From Tritrichomonas musculus (Eukaryota; Parabasalia; Tritrichomonadida; Tritrichomonadidae): DNA of 64,000 nucleotides. Below are positions 10,867-22,553 of the stretch, piece after piece. Under the pieces are notes generated by a model that worked only from the letters and a program-made list of their open reading frames with translations, was not told the DNA's origin and did no database searches. Every line of letters starts with the position of its first letter. Position 1 is the first letter of the stretch. A program made the translations under genes and the position numbers. Location: positions 62,001 to 126,000 of the forward strand of contig JAPFFF010000018.1 in assembly GCA_039105265.1 (NCBI GenBank), read 5' to 3'.

Positions 10867-11177
10867 TTAATATTGCATTTGATAAATAGTATTAAACGAT
10901 TAACTATTACATTTTTTTATCATCAATACATTTGTTGCCATTTTTTTTAATAAAAAAAAATTACAAATGATTAATTTGAAAATATAATGTTTTACCTTTC
11001 AGATTTCGTATATAATATTAAAAATAAAAGCTGTAGAAAAGGTTGTTAATTCTTATAATATCAACTTAAATATAAATTTAAAAATAATTCCAACAACTAT
11101 TTTGCGCTTTAGAATACTTTCCAATATTATAATATAACTTTATTTAATTAAAACAAATATTAAACATTTAACAACAG
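10867..11177. other. AT-rich convergent spacer
   Basis: Spacer between the convergent ends of the coiled-coil gene and the bromodomain gene. Only short A/T runs are seen. Confidence 0.5.
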
Positions 11178-11648
11178 TTACTTTTCATTAGAAGACGATT
11201 CATGACTTTCAGATTCTTGAATAAAAGATTGAGGAGCATTCTTTATAAGTTTTTTCACTAATTTCTGCGTTTTATGTAAAGTCATCTGCCATTCTTCATG
11301 TGACGTTCTAGGAAAATTTATATATCGTTTTTCAAACCATTTTTGAAGTTCTTCTGCCATCATATATAAAGGATCGTCTGGTTCAAAAAAAGAGAGCGAG
11401 TTGTAAAAAATAAGACGCATGTCGTGGCCCCATTTTTCAACTGTATCATATTGCTCTTTTTGAAGATTATCGCGGACAGTTGATAAATCCATTGGTTCTG
11501 AAGTATTGCTATCGAATTCTTTTGAATGAGTTTGTGCGTAATTCGAAGTTGTTCTATCAAAGAAAGAAGAAATACGTTTTTTCCCAATTTCATCAAGCAT
11601 AGATTGACACCAATCATGCTGGAATTGGGACATTTTAGGAAAATTCAT
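11178..11648 (-). CDS. Small bromodomain protein
   Basis: A 156-residue protein that is almost entirely one bromodomain. The ZA-loop signature PMDLSTVRDNLQKEQYDTV and the following helix HDMRLIFYNSLSFF match the family pattern PMDLSTI...L....Y and D.RL.F.NA..YN. The last helix EELQKWFEKR also fits. At the position of the acetyl-lysine-binding Asn (the second N of N..xYN) this protein has Phe, so acetyl-lysine recognition may be altered or lost. A short Ser/Glu-rich tail follows. Stand-alone single bromodomain proteins are typical of protists and usually work in chromatin complexes. A second Met at codon 6 is an alternative start. Confidence 0.75.
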   Translation of the reverse strand: MNFPKMSQFQHDWCQSMLDEIGKKRISSFFDRTTSNYAQTHSKEFDSNTSEPMDLSTVRDNLQKEQYDTVEKWGHDMRLIFYNSLSFFEPDDPLYMMAEELQKWFEKRYINFPRTSHEEWQMTLHKTQKLVKKLIKNAPQSFIQESESHESSSNEK

Positions 11649-11808
11649 TTAAACTTTTTACATGTACAGGAGACCGTTTATTTAATGAGGTCTATAAATT
11701 AACATTTTTACATTAAAAAACAAATATATATCATTTTCTATGCATTTATTTAAATTTACATCAATTATTTTTATTGATTTACTACAAACAAATAATAAAA
11801 GCATTATC

Positions 11809-12828
11809 TCATTCTTTTTTAACCCTGATTTCAAATAGGAAACAAATAATCGGGAAAACTATCAAAACTACAGAACCAACAATACCTATTATGAGGCAAG
11901 CTGTCGTTCTTTTTTTATCATCTGAATTTTTGGAAAAAATTGCAAGTCCAATAAATATACCATATATAAAACCACCAGCAAGTCCAATATTTTCACTGGC
12001 TTCTTGCGTTCCGGCTACAATTAATAAAGCTATTATGAAGCATATCATTACAAGTACTCCTATACAGTGCTTCCATGAGAGTTTTCTGACAATAACAAGA
12101 TAAGAGGAAACAAAAGCACCAAAAACACCAAAAATAGCAGAAGCAGGACCCGTGGACTTACCATTTGGCTTAAAACAAAGATTTGTAAAATTTCCACAAA
12201 TCGATGATAAAATAAAAATCGGCACAAGACGGTATGTTTTCCAGCATGCTTCACGAGGCAGAACAAATATCATCTCGAGAAAAAAGTTAATTACTAATTG
12301 TTGAGCACAATTATGAATAAGTATTGCCGAAAAAATACGCCAATATTCATGTTTATATTTAATACGAGATGGATGTAATATACCATATTCTTCCAGAATG
12401 TAACGGTCAACAGAAAAAATATCTGTAGGCGTTTTTGTTATCATGATTAGATATAAATAATAAGCTATTTGTCCAAGAATCAACCAAAAAGTAAACATTT
12501 TGAAAATTCTTAGAAAATCTCGAAGGCGTATTGGAGTACAACAAGGGCCAATAAGAAGGGGAAAATATGATATGAAAAGTCGATCTGATGGCGTTATTAA
12601 CCTTTGGTTATAAGTATTTACAGTCCAAAAACCTTGGCAAACTTCAAGTGGGAGATTAAGATCAGCTTGTGAAAGCGAAACAAGCTGATCAGAAGATACA
12701 ATAAAACGAGTATTTTCATTAAATTTCAGTGAATCCTGATCTTGATTTTGAACTGGATCAAGCATCACATCCATAAAAAAAATTGAAAATTTGAAATTTT
12801 CTGTTTTTATTTGGCCATTTAAAATCAT
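11809..12828 (-). CDS. iRhom-like rhomboid pseudoprotease
   Basis: A 339-residue multi-spanning membrane protein of the rhomboid superfamily. A cytosolic amino end of about 110 residues is followed by some seven hydrophobic segments. YWRIFSAILIHN (about 160-172) matches the rhomboid L1 loop motif WR..T..FLH. IFILSSICGNFTN matches the iRhom segment IFILSGITGNLAS. The catalytic-Ser site reads GPAS (227-230) instead of GxSG, so the Ser position is Ala, preceded by the Pro typical of iRhoms. In the sixth segment the catalytic His is replaced by Leu (GLAGG, Leu283). Both catalytic residues are therefore absent. iRhoms act in the ER/Golgi as cargo receptors or quality-control factors. That role here is inference from family. 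Confidence 0.8.
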   Translation of the reverse strand: MILNGQIKTENFKFSIFFMDVMLDPVQNQDQDSLKFNENTRFIVSSDQLVSLSQADLNLPLEVCQGFWTVNTYNQRLITPSDRLFISYFPLLIGPCCTPIRLRDFLRIFKMFTFWLILGQIAYYLYLIMITKTPTDIFSVDRYILEEYGILHPSRIKYKHEYWRIFSAILIHNCAQQLVINFFLEMIFVLPREACWKTYRLVPIFILSSICGNFTNLCFKPNGKSTGPASAIFGVFGAFVSSYLVIVRKLSWKHCIGVLVMICFIIALLIVAGTQEASENIGLAGGFIYGIFIGLAIFSKNSDDKKRTTACLIIGIVGSVVLIVFPIICFLFEIRVKKE

Positions 12829-13072
12829 TTAGTGTCAATAAATATTTGATTTTCGCTATAAATGATATTATATTTAAATCTAATTTGGAATATCTCTCTA
12901 TTTTTTATGATGAATATATTATTATTTTTCTTTTTTTTTGATATTCAAGAATATATATAAAAATAAATAAGGTAAAAATAATTGATAAATAAATCAAATT
13001 TATTTATACATATTATTATAAATTTTATCCAAGGAAAAGTGAACACTAATTTCATTAAAAATGTAGAAAATA

Positions 13073-16000
13073 TTATTGATCATCGTCAGAATCTGATTCA
13101 TCCTCTTCTTCTTCAACAACAACATTCAAATCTTCTTTATTGAATTGAAGCGCTTTTGCTGTCATAAACACGATATCTTCAAATCCAGTTATAACAACAT
13201 TAAAACATTCCCCTTCTTTAATATTAAAAGAATCAAGAACCGTAGATCTTTTCAGAGTTTCACCAGCATATATAATATCAATTGAACTTCCTTCAACATC
13301 TTCACTAGCACCGCCTTTTTTTTCGTTAATAAAATCAGCAATTCTTTCTTTGACTTCAGAAACAGTAACGCCAGAAGGCAATTGAAGTGAGATCAAATCA
13401 CCTTCGGGCATTCTGAATGTGTAATTTTTCATTTCAAATAGATTACTCGAACTTATGCCAACATCTGATTCATTAATAATAATGTTATTATTTAGATTAA
13501 TGTTAGTTTCTTCTTGTTGAAAAACTACACTTGAATTCTTTTGAGGTCGTTGCTGCTGACTTTGCTGCTGCTGCTGCTGTTGTTGTAGTGACTGATATTG
13601 TTGAGAAGATGCATTAAAAGATTCTCTTCTTCTTTGATATTGTTGCTGATATGTATTCTGCAATTGATTTTGTTCTGAAAACTCTTGCTGAAGGTTTTCT
13701 TGTTGTTGATATGGTTGATCCATATTTTGTTGTTGATATATAGTCTGTTGCTGATTTTGTTGCTGTTGGTTTTTTTGATCTGGAATTACAGTTGAAAGCA
13801 ATGGCTCAGGATCTGGATGTAAATATGTCAATCGTCGCTTTGAAATAGTTGATGAATCAACAATAAATACATATATTGGAGAATCATTTCTTATTATTTC
13901 ACCCAATAATTGATCATCATAAATACATGTAGTTTTTGCTTCTGTGAATGAAAGCAGTATTTTACTACTTGGTTTATTAATATTGTTTCGAACAAATCTC
14001 TTAAATGAACGTATTTTAAGTGTCTCATTCAAATTTGTATTAATACGTATCAATCTTTTTTCATATATGATACTGATAACTCTAAAATAGCGAATCAAGT
14101 TAAATCGATTATAACGCTTTAGATCTTGATCTTTAGCTAGCATTACCTTGTTATCGAATTCTCTTCGATAAGTAATTCTGTAATCAACAGCATCTGTTTT
14201 AACCAAATTATGATTATTAGCAAAATATTCTGTTGCCTTTTTGATGCCTAATCCATATTCAAATGAAAAAGTTTGTCCTTGATAATAAACATCATAATGT
14301 CTAAATTTAATAATCAAACTCTGAGGAATATCATTTTCATCAGATAAAGGCGCTTGACTATCACCATCACAAATAGACTCTACTGGTACTCCTTCTTGGA
14401 ATTCTAAAAGAATTTTTACATCTTTAATTGTATCAGTGACTGCAAAATAGTAAGTTTGTACATTTGTCTTTGATTTGGATATTTTAACTTGTCTATATGG
14501 TTCAAAGTTTTTACTCGTAGGAGTGCATATAACAACAAATGACAACGGATAAACAAAATAAAAACTCAACAAATTTTTCATATTTGCATTATTCTCATTT
14601 GATGAGTTGATAATCTCTTTATCACCAAGTTTAAATGAAATGCAATTTAAAGAACAGTCATTAATATCAAATTTCTTTTGTACCATTTTTTTCATATCAA
14701 GAAGAGTCGTAGTAGCTTGAAAAGGAATAATAGATTGTTGTCGATCATATATAAATTTCTGGCTATATTCATCTACATTTTTAGGGTACTCAACTCGAAG
14801 TGTGGCATTATCAGGAAATGACCAAAACGAAAAGTTCAATGGAACACTAAATTTTTCATAGGTTAATTTTAATTTATCTTCAGGAACACCAAAATAACCA
14901 ATAATAAAATCAAGCGGCTTTTGATACATTACATGCTCAGTTTTGATTTGTACAGTAGCACCGAATGAATTAATGACATTTAATGTTTTTTTGTCTTCAG
15001 TTGAATTAATGAGAAATGTATTTGCATTCATTGATGGATAACACAAAAATGGATTGTCCTTCTTACCTAATTCTATAAAATCAGAAAAAAGTTTAAATTC
15101 TGTATTAATATTTAATTGCTTATGAATTTGTTTAATTGTTTTAGATACGCTTTTTCGAAAACACTTTTTAATATTATCATCTGAATATGATACATTACTT
15201 CCAACATCATAAATTTTGATATTTTCAGCTGTTGTTATGATAAAATTCTCATTTGCATTAGTTGCTATTATTTCGCTCCAAAATGGCATCGACTTACCTT
15301 TCATTTGAACGTTGTAAAACTTCTTATCAGAACCAACTTTCTTTAAAAGCGATCTAATTTGTGAATCTGGGTTCATTGTTATGCATGCATATGGTTTATT
15401 ATTAACTCTATAATAACATTTAATTGGCATTTTAGTATAAAGAATTAATTTAGTATTATCTAAAGACATCATCCTGGACATGTCAGAATATACTTTGTTA
15501 TCTATAGAAAAGCTCATATTTTGTGGAGTTATATAAAAAAATTTTTCTTTGACTTCTTGGCACGTCATATTGATCGGAATTAGAAAATTTTTCACATCAT
15601 TTTGAGTGTCTTGTTGATCTTTTTTGACTTTCTTCTTCTTTTTATCAACTAACATTTCTTGCTCTTTAAAATAATAAATATTACAAATTTTATTAGGAAT
15701 TGGCGTAATTTTGATAATATCAATTGGGTGGTCATCATCAATAAAATATAAAAATAAAAATTGATTGTTTTCTAAATATTTATCATAATAGACAAGCCCA
15801 AAATATCGGTTGCAATTCTCTTTGTCCATTATTTGTTTACGCAAGTCTGATACAGTTGCGTATATTGGTAATGATATGTCATAAAAAGAAGACCCTTCTG
15901 GGTTTGTAACACGAACTTTTATTTGGCTTGCTTCAGTAGTATAATCAATCATAACATTATAATGAGAAGGATCATTCTTTTTTATTTGCCTGATTTCAGA

Positions 16001-16891
16001 AATGGTTTGATATTTTGCATCAGAGTTAATTGTTTTGCCATTAAAAATTATATTATTTTTATTCATGCAACTCGCCTTTTCAATAAGATAAGCTATTTGA
16101 TAATAACAGTATTCTTCATAAAATGAAATTTCTAAAAAAGGATTCTGATTTATAAAAATATTATGCTTCATTTTGGTTTCGTCAGACACATTTGGGGAAG
16201 GAGTGTAAATAAAGGATAAAACTTCATCATTTGTCGAAGAAAGTATTGTTCTTTCATTATATGAATTTTCATTATCTGAAAAAAAAGCTATTTCATTTAT
16301 TTTATGCGAGAATTCAGCAGTAATACATAATTTTAGATCACGAATTGTAGACTCGTCTTCAAAAACAAACTGATCTTTAGAATGCTTCCATATTTGGCGA
16401 GTGGCATTAATATATTCAACATCGTAAACAGAAAAACCATCTCTAAGAGTAATACTAACATCAATTTCGTTTTCATTATTTTCTGACTGGTTTTCTGAAT
16501 AATTGATAATATTAGTGGGTGAGGTATGTAAAACTCGGCATATTGACCTCAAACAATCGTTTTTACCCATATGATTTGATAAACGTTGATTTTCTATAAA
16601 TAACTTTTTCACCTTATTTTTAAAATTGATAAAAAGCTTTATTGATACATTCCTATCAGAATGCTCTATAAAATTGAAGCTTTCGCCATACTCATACCCT
16701 AATTCTGGTATTTTGATATATTCAGATTTTGGTATAATATTTCCTTTATAAGAAAATTGAATATTGCGTGCACCTTCCTTTTCATAAACAAAATCGTAAA
16801 GTGATTTTGTTGTTGTAATCTTATTGGTTTCTGGATAAAAATGATTATTTATTGGTATTCTTACTGAGAACAATTTTCTTTTTGCTTGCAT
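13073..16891 (-). CDS. Very large protein with carboxyl ubiquitin-like domain (paralogue 1)
   Basis: A 1272-residue protein, paralogous to the product of 57423-61628. Starting with residues 5-80 it looks like a string of beta-grasp (ubiquitin-like) modules; motif IPELGYEYGESFNF is matched in the paralogue by IPEIGYGYGDSFDF. A glutamine-rich low-complexity stretch lies at about 1040-1120. The last part (about 1155-1235) is a recognisable ubiquitin-like domain with VSEVKERIADF and SIDIIYAGETLK, followed by MTAKALQFNKEDL and an acidic tail. It lacks a terminal Gly-Gly, so it is unlikely to be conjugated. No known family covers the whole protein. It may be a ubiquitin-system scaffold; this is inference, supported only weakly by the UBX gene next to its paralogue. 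Confidence 0.75.
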   Translation of the reverse strand: MQAKRKLFSVRIPINNHFYPETNKITTTKSLYDFVYEKEGARNIQFSYKGNIIPKSEYIKIPELGYEYGESFNFIEHSDRNVSIKLFINFKNKVKKLFIENQRLSNHMGKNDCLRSICRVLHTSPTNIINYSENQSENNENEIDVSITLRDGFSVYDVEYINATRQIWKHSKDQFVFEDESTIRDLKLCITAEFSHKINEIAFFSDNENSYNERTILSSTNDEVLSFIYTPSPNVSDETKMKHNIFINQNPFLEISFYEEYCYYQIAYLIEKASCMNKNNIIFNGKTINSDAKYQTISEIRQIKKNDPSHYNVMIDYTTEASQIKVRVTNPEGSSFYDISLPIYATVSDLRKQIMDKENCNRYFGLVYYDKYLENNQFLFLYFIDDDHPIDIIKITPIPNKICNIYYFKEQEMLVDKKKKKVKKDQQDTQNDVKNFLIPINMTCQEVKEKFFYITPQNMSFSIDNKVYSDMSRMMSLDNTKLILYTKMPIKCYYRVNNKPYACITMNPDSQIRSLLKKVGSDKKFYNVQMKGKSMPFWSEIIATNANENFIITTAENIKIYDVGSNVSYSDDNIKKCFRKSVSKTIKQIHKQLNINTEFKLFSDFIELGKKDNPFLCYPSMNANTFLINSTEDKKTLNVINSFGATVQIKTEHVMYQKPLDFIIGYFGVPEDKLKLTYEKFSVPLNFSFWSFPDNATLRVEYPKNVDEYSQKFIYDRQQSIIPFQATTTLLDMKKMVQKKFDINDCSLNCISFKLGDKEIINSSNENNANMKNLLSFYFVYPLSFVVICTPTSKNFEPYRQVKISKSKTNVQTYYFAVTDTIKDVKILLEFQEGVPVESICDGDSQAPLSDENDIPQSLIIKFRHYDVYYQGQTFSFEYGLGIKKATEYFANNHNLVKTDAVDYRITYRREFDNKVMLAKDQDLKRYNRFNLIRYFRVISIIYEKRLIRINTNLNETLKIRSFKRFVRNNINKPSSKILLSFTEAKTTCIYDDQLLGEIIRNDSPIYVFIVDSSTISKRRLTYLHPDPEPLLSTVIPDQKNQQQQNQQQTIYQQQNMDQPYQQQENLQQEFSEQNQLQNTYQQQYQRRRESFNASSQQYQSLQQQQQQQQSQQQRPQKNSSVVFQQEETNINLNNNIIINESDVGISSSNLFEMKNYTFRMPEGDLISLQLPSGVTVSEVKERIADFINEKKGGASEDVEGSSIDIIYAGETLKRSTVLDSFNIKEGECFNVVITGFEDIVFMTAKALQFNKEDLNVVVEEEEDESDSDDDQ

Positions 16892-17123
16892 AATATTTTT
16901 TTTTTATTCGTATTATTTTGAATGATTATTTGCTGGCAAAAATTAAATATTTAAAAATATATATAATTACAATCAATTCAGTAATTAATAACATGAAAGT
17001 ATCTGAAAAAATGGCTTTATGATTTATAATTTTTTTCAATGAAGGAATTTGAAAATAAAAAAAAAAATTGAATTCATCATACAGTATATTTTCAATGGTA
17101 TAATGAAAAAGTTTATATTTACA

Positions 17124-17157
<34 letters not shown>

Positions 17158-17356
17158 ATTTTCATAATTATTTGTTTAATGACTAGCTGTACATGAATCA
17201 AACAATTTTCAAATAAAAAATTCTTTTATTTGAAATCTTTTGCAAAACTAGACCTCGGACTTTTTTTCAAAGATCCTTCAAATTTTGAATTGTAAATTAA
17301 AAATTTGAATTGCATGATCATCTAAAGAAAAAAAATGTGAAAATTTTTCACAATTG

Positions 17357-17401
17357 TTAATGATTATTCATGAAAAAATACGGGAAATGAATAATCATTA
17401 A
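17357..17401. repeat. Perfect 15-bp inverted repeat (hairpin)
   Basis: TTAATGATTATTCAT at 17357-17371 is exactly complementary to 17387-17401, with a 15-nt loop. The right arm runs straight into the sequence GGTCGAGTT that is repeated inverted 3.1 kb downstream, so the hairpin may mark an element end. Confidence 0.7.
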
Positions 17402-20400
17402 AGGTCGAGTTTGAGTATTCAATTTCCTCTCAATTTTGTAAAACTTTTATGGTTGAAGGAATTTTTTATTTTTTAATTTTATTTTAACATTTGTACTATT
17501 CTTGCCTTATTTTAATATAATTTGAGTTTTTTTGGGTTAAATATTTGTTATTTATGGAAATATTAAAATATTAATTTTATGCTCTAAAGATTTGCCTTCT
17601 CTGCAATCGTACTTTTATTCTTTGATGTATCCATAGTAATATATCTTTTTCCGAATATTAAACGCTACGATCTCGTGCGGCCATTTTGTTTTATATTTTT
17701 GTCCCTCAAAATTGAATATGCATTGAATTTCTCTCAAAACTTATTCTTATCAAATTTGAATGAAAAAAATCTTCCTCAGAATTTCATTGAATTTTTTTCA
17801 AATAAAGTAATTGAGAAGGAAAAAATAATGATTAGAAACTCATTCAAACTATTTCAATGAGCAAATTTTAATTATTATTTATGATTTTTTATATAAATAC
17901 TATTTAATTTAAAAATTTTAGTTCAAATATATATCTAGATTTGATTCATTTTTTTGTTTTCATGTTTATATAATGAATAATAAATATGATCAAATAATTT
18001 AATAAGCCAATTTCAGGATTATGCTATATAAAATTATATTTTTTTTTATTATTAATCATAATATTATTATTTATTATTTTTAAATTTAATACATTGTTTT
18101 AAAATAAGATAAACATACTTTTTTCTTAAATTTTAATCAAAAAAAATTTTCACTTTATTTTTTAGTTATAATTTTATGAAAATTTTTAAATTCAATTTTT
18201 AAGAGAGCACTACAAGCATAAATGTAAACCATTCAAAATTGAAAAGATAAAACCAAATCATTCGTTTATTTAAAAAGAATATCATACACAAACAATATAT
18301 ACCACAAATATATATAAAATATCAATAAGAAAATTTTTTTTCTGATAAATTTTGAGATATTTTTATAATAAATATAGCAATTAAAAAAACTATTGAAAAA
18401 GTTTGTATTTTCAATTAATTTTCATAATTAATACTGAAAAACTGTCCATAATTTTATAATTCTCTATACGATTTGAACAATTTTTTAATATGATATTTAA
18501 ATGGCATATTTAAAATTATAAATCCACTTTTTTTCAAAAATTTGGCGCAGATTTTTTAGAAAAAGATATTTATCATATATTGTATATTTTGAGAAGTTTA
18601 TACTAAATATTTTACAAATAAATTGAGTTTCACGAACAAATCTTCAAAGTTTTCTCGCGCAAATCAACTTAATAATGTTAAGGGAAAAGAAAAAATAATT
18701 GATGGTACATTAAAAAAAGCAAGAGAAAAGAGAATCCCAAAATATAATCAAAACATATCTCCTGTAAAAGACACAACAAACACTAAAAATGCCAAAATAC
18801 AAAAAAATAAAAACAAGCGCTAGAAATGCTTTCTGAAAAAGTTGATTTTAAAATGAATGATATTCAATTTCAACTGAAAAGTTATGATAAAATAATAGGC
18901 AATTTTTATTCAACTATGAAAGTCATATATCTCAGATTAAATCCAAAAGAGAGGGCTAACTAACTGAATAGCCAAGAAATTCACATATATATAGGAAAGA
19001 ATATTATAAATCATATTTCAGACAAAAAAATAGTCGAATAATTAATTAATTTAATCAAAAGTTAAGAGATTTAATAAATTAAATTAAATTAATTCTTAAT
19101 TTGATAAAATATTTTTATTTTTAAAAATAATTGTTTTATTTTAATAATATAAAATGTATTCAAAAGATGATTGTCATGGTCAACTTTATGATAATAACCG
19201 ATTTGCATTGAATTTTATAAATGCATTTTTTGGAAAAATTTGCGCTGATTTTTTTAATTAATATATTCAAATAATTAGATAATATTTATTAAAAAAATAT
19301 ATACTAACATGATCCTTTTTTTATAGAAAAATATTTTTAAATCTTCTTTTTATTAAAATCATTAAATAATTTTTTGAAAAAGTTAAATATTTCAATGGAT
19401 TTTTTTTTTATAAAATTATTTTTAATTTATCTAAGAATTTATCAGAAAAAAACAAATCATAGATATGAATTGTTAAATATTTTGGTCACTATATTTTAAA
19501 TATATATAAATTAATTAAAAATCTAAAAAACCATTTAGCTTGTAGTACTCTTTTTTAAGTTTTTTTTTCATAAAATATTTGAGAGAAAAATTTTAATTTT
19601 TTTAATATCTTTATCTATTAAGATTAATTTATGTTATTTATTTATTTTATGATTCATAAATTATTATTTGGATTCATATTAGATTTTATCAAACATTTAT
19701 AATATTTATATAAGGTGAGAAATGAATGTAAAAATTAAATTTTAAAAATTTTTTTTCAAATTTTTTTTTTCAAATTTTATTAAATTTTGGCAGATTATAC
19801 AAATATTTTTACTAAAAAAAATCTATTTTTTTTAAATAAGAAGCATCAAATATTTCATATGATATCTAATTTTTAATTTTTATTTTTATTTTTAAAAAAA
19901 TATTAAGAAAAAAAATAATATTCTATCTTTTTACTATTTAGATAGAATATTTATTAATAATTAAGCTTATATAGATCATAAAGTATAATTATATACTTTG
20001 TAATGATGACAAAAAAGGTGTTTGTTTTTTAATTTAATAAAGTTTGAAATTTACACACAATTTTTTTATAAATTTTATTTATTCAATATAGTATTTATAT
20101 TATATCTAGATTATAATCAAAAACTAAATTTTATAAATTTTTAATATATTATAATATAATATATAAAATGTTGAAATATATTTATATTATAATAAAACAT
20201 TAAATAAAATGATATAAAAATATATTTATTTCATTTTAGATTCTGAAGATTCAATATATATAAATATCAATTATCTTGTTAAAAATCTAATAATTAGCAT
20301 TATTTATATTAATAAATATAATTAAATAGGTATATAAACATTTTACAAATTAAATATATACACTATAATCATAAAATATTATTGAAAATTAAAATTTAAG

Positions 20401-20520
20401 GCATAAAAAGATTTGAATTATTTTTAATGATAATATCTTATTTTGAAAGAATAAAAATACTAGAGCATTTTAATTCAATTTTTGTGATAATTCAAATTTT
20501 CTATTGAACTCGACCCTTAA
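17398..20520. mobile_element. Possible non-autonomous DNA element with short TIRs
   Basis: TTAAAGGTCGAGTT at 17398-17411 is repeated in inverted orientation at 20507-20520 with one mismatch. Both ends carry a TA at the edge. The 3.1 kb between has no open frame. With only 14 bp of repeat in AT-rich DNA the call is weak, but the GC-containing core GGTCGAGTT makes chance less likely. Confidence 0.35.
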
Positions 20521-21158
20521 TTGATATTCTATAAGATGTACCTGGACTAAGTTATTTCGGTTTACAAAAGAGTTTCATGAATTATATTTTTTATTTATTT
20601 ATAATATAATATTTATTTAAATATAAATGGATACATTTATAATAATTGCTTTTTTATAAATATATAATCATATTTTAATAATTGAGAAAATAATCAATTT
20701 AATATTTGTATTGATTATTTTATTACATTGAAAATATAATTTCCGTATATTCAAAAAGTTACTGATATAAAAAAAATAATATCTCTGAAATTTTTTTTTT
20801 TTGTGATTACTTATAGAAAATTTGAATACATTTTCCATTTCGAAAGATGCTAAGCCAAGCTCTTAAAATAAACTTGATATTCACATAATATACATATTTT
20901 TATAGAATATGGCTAAATCAAATTTCCAAATGGTAGGGCCAATTTTGCAGTAGCAATTTTCATTCAATTTTTCACTTTTTAAATTCATTATTCATAAAAA
21001 ATTAAAAAAAATTCAATGGTACTGGTACATCTATTCTATACCTCTTAAACTTGATTTAATAATGTCCGCTTTTCTCAATTTTGAGAATGTTATTTGCGGT
21101 TTTTATCAAAAGTGAAAATAAAAAAAAATAAAAAATAACTTTTGAGAAAGTATAATTA

Positions 21159-22553
21159 GCACGCTGTGACAGTGAAGTGACCATCACGGTGTTCTCAAAA
21201 AGTGAAAATTCAATGAGAACTTTTTGATAAACAACTTTTTGATAAACAACTTTTTGATATCTTATTATTCTGAAAATTTTTATTTCTTTGGCGCCATTTT
21301 ATAAAATTTTATAGAAACAGAAAGGCCTGTCATTGTAGTCGTTCTTAAATCATTATTCTAGTTGCTTTTTGTTATTCCTAATACCAGACTGCTTTTATCA
21401 AATAATTTCTCTCGGATTGCTATCCTCAGATAGATATATTCTGATGGTAACTCTCAGATTATAATTTTCAGCTTGGTTATTCGCAGATAGTCATTTCGCG
21501 GTTGGCAATTTTCAGATAGTTATTCTCAGATAGTAATTATTAGTTTAGTTATTCTCAAATAATAATTCTCAGATAGTTACTCCACAATCTGCTATTCTCA
21601 GATAGTTATTCCACAATCTACGATTCTCAGATAGTAATTCCACAGTTTGCTATTCTTGGATAGTAATTCCACAGTTTGCTATTCTTGGATAGTAATTCCA
21701 CAAGTTGCTATTCTCAGATAGTAATTCCACAGTTTGCTATTTTCGGATAGTAATTCTCAGATATTTTCCCCTAGATAGTAATTCTCTTAGTTATTCTCAG
21801 ATAATCTTTTTCAGATAGTAAATCTTTTCTTAATAATGAATAATAAGTTTGCATTTATATTTTAAAATTTTTATTAGTTAATAATAATGTCTAATACTCT
21901 AATATTGTAATGAGAAAATGGAGATAAATTAATTTTTTAAATCTTAAAATTGAATAGTTTATTTTTCTATATTGAATTTTTTAAATGAGCTGTTTCAAAT
22001 TTGAGTATTATATAATACTTATAGATTTAGTTTGAATTCTTATAAATCTTTGAGAGTTAGGTGATATTATTTCTAAATTAGTTCCTTTTGGTGATTTTAT
22101 TGGAGATATTTGCATGTAATCATAATATTATATTAAAAATAATTATTTATTTCTTTTTTCTTTTATATATCAATGTTTTGAGATGCCATATTTAGTTTTT
22201 TCCTTTTTATATTGATTTTTTTCAATTATTCTCTTTCATTTTTCCTTAATATTTGTAATTTTTATGCTATCAATACAAACAATCATCATTATTCCTTCTT
22301 TCCTATTTTACTATTCATATTCTCCTGATTTTTTTTATTTGGATCTTTTGTTTACGGTATTATACTCTTTTTAATCTTAAATTTTAAATTTTTTTACGTT
22401 TTTTTACTCTTTTTAATTTTGGTCAAAAAGTTAATAGTAATTATAATAAAATTATCAAAAAGTTGTTTATCAAAAAGCTACGTATCAAAAAGCTTCCATT
22501 GAATTTTCACTTTTTGAGAACACCGTGATGGTCACTTCACCATCACAGCGTGC
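21159..22553. mobile_element. 1.4-kb non-autonomous TA-flanked transposon
   Basis: Long TIRs of about 104 bp: the left end begins GCACGCTGTGACAGTGAAGT, and the reverse complement of the right end starts with the same GCACGCTGTGA and stays nearly identical through the AAAAGTGAAAATTCAATG segment. Both ends are bounded by TA (21157-21158 and 22554-22555), as for Tc1/mariner-type insertion. The TIRs include tandem 15-bp units around CTTTTTGATAAACAA. No transposase is present, and the interior carries a 29-bp minisatellite. Confidence 0.75.
21395..21825. repeat. Degenerate 29-bp minisatellite inside the 1.4-kb element
   Basis: A run of units built on GATAGTAATTCCACAG plus TTTGCTATTCTTG (29 bp), clearest at about 21600-21750. 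Either side decays into shorter half units of the type CTCAGATAGTTATT. The array is not in an open frame. It probably expanded by slippage within the transposon. Confidence 0.75.

Noticed and set aside
17126-17154. T run as a retroelement tail
   Set aside because: No adjacent reverse-transcriptase-like sequence or target duplication; simple homopolymer.
16926-17201. Minus-strand open frame with poly-Lys
   Set aside because: Built across a long T run; low complexity and no ATG-context or homology support.
17675-17860. 61-codon plus-strand open frame
   Set aside because: Short, hydrophobic Phe/Leu-rich composition typical of random AT-rich sequence.
18623-18823. Small basic open frame
   Set aside because: No ATG at its start, Lys/Asn-rich composition expected in AT-rich DNA, no neighbours or motifs.
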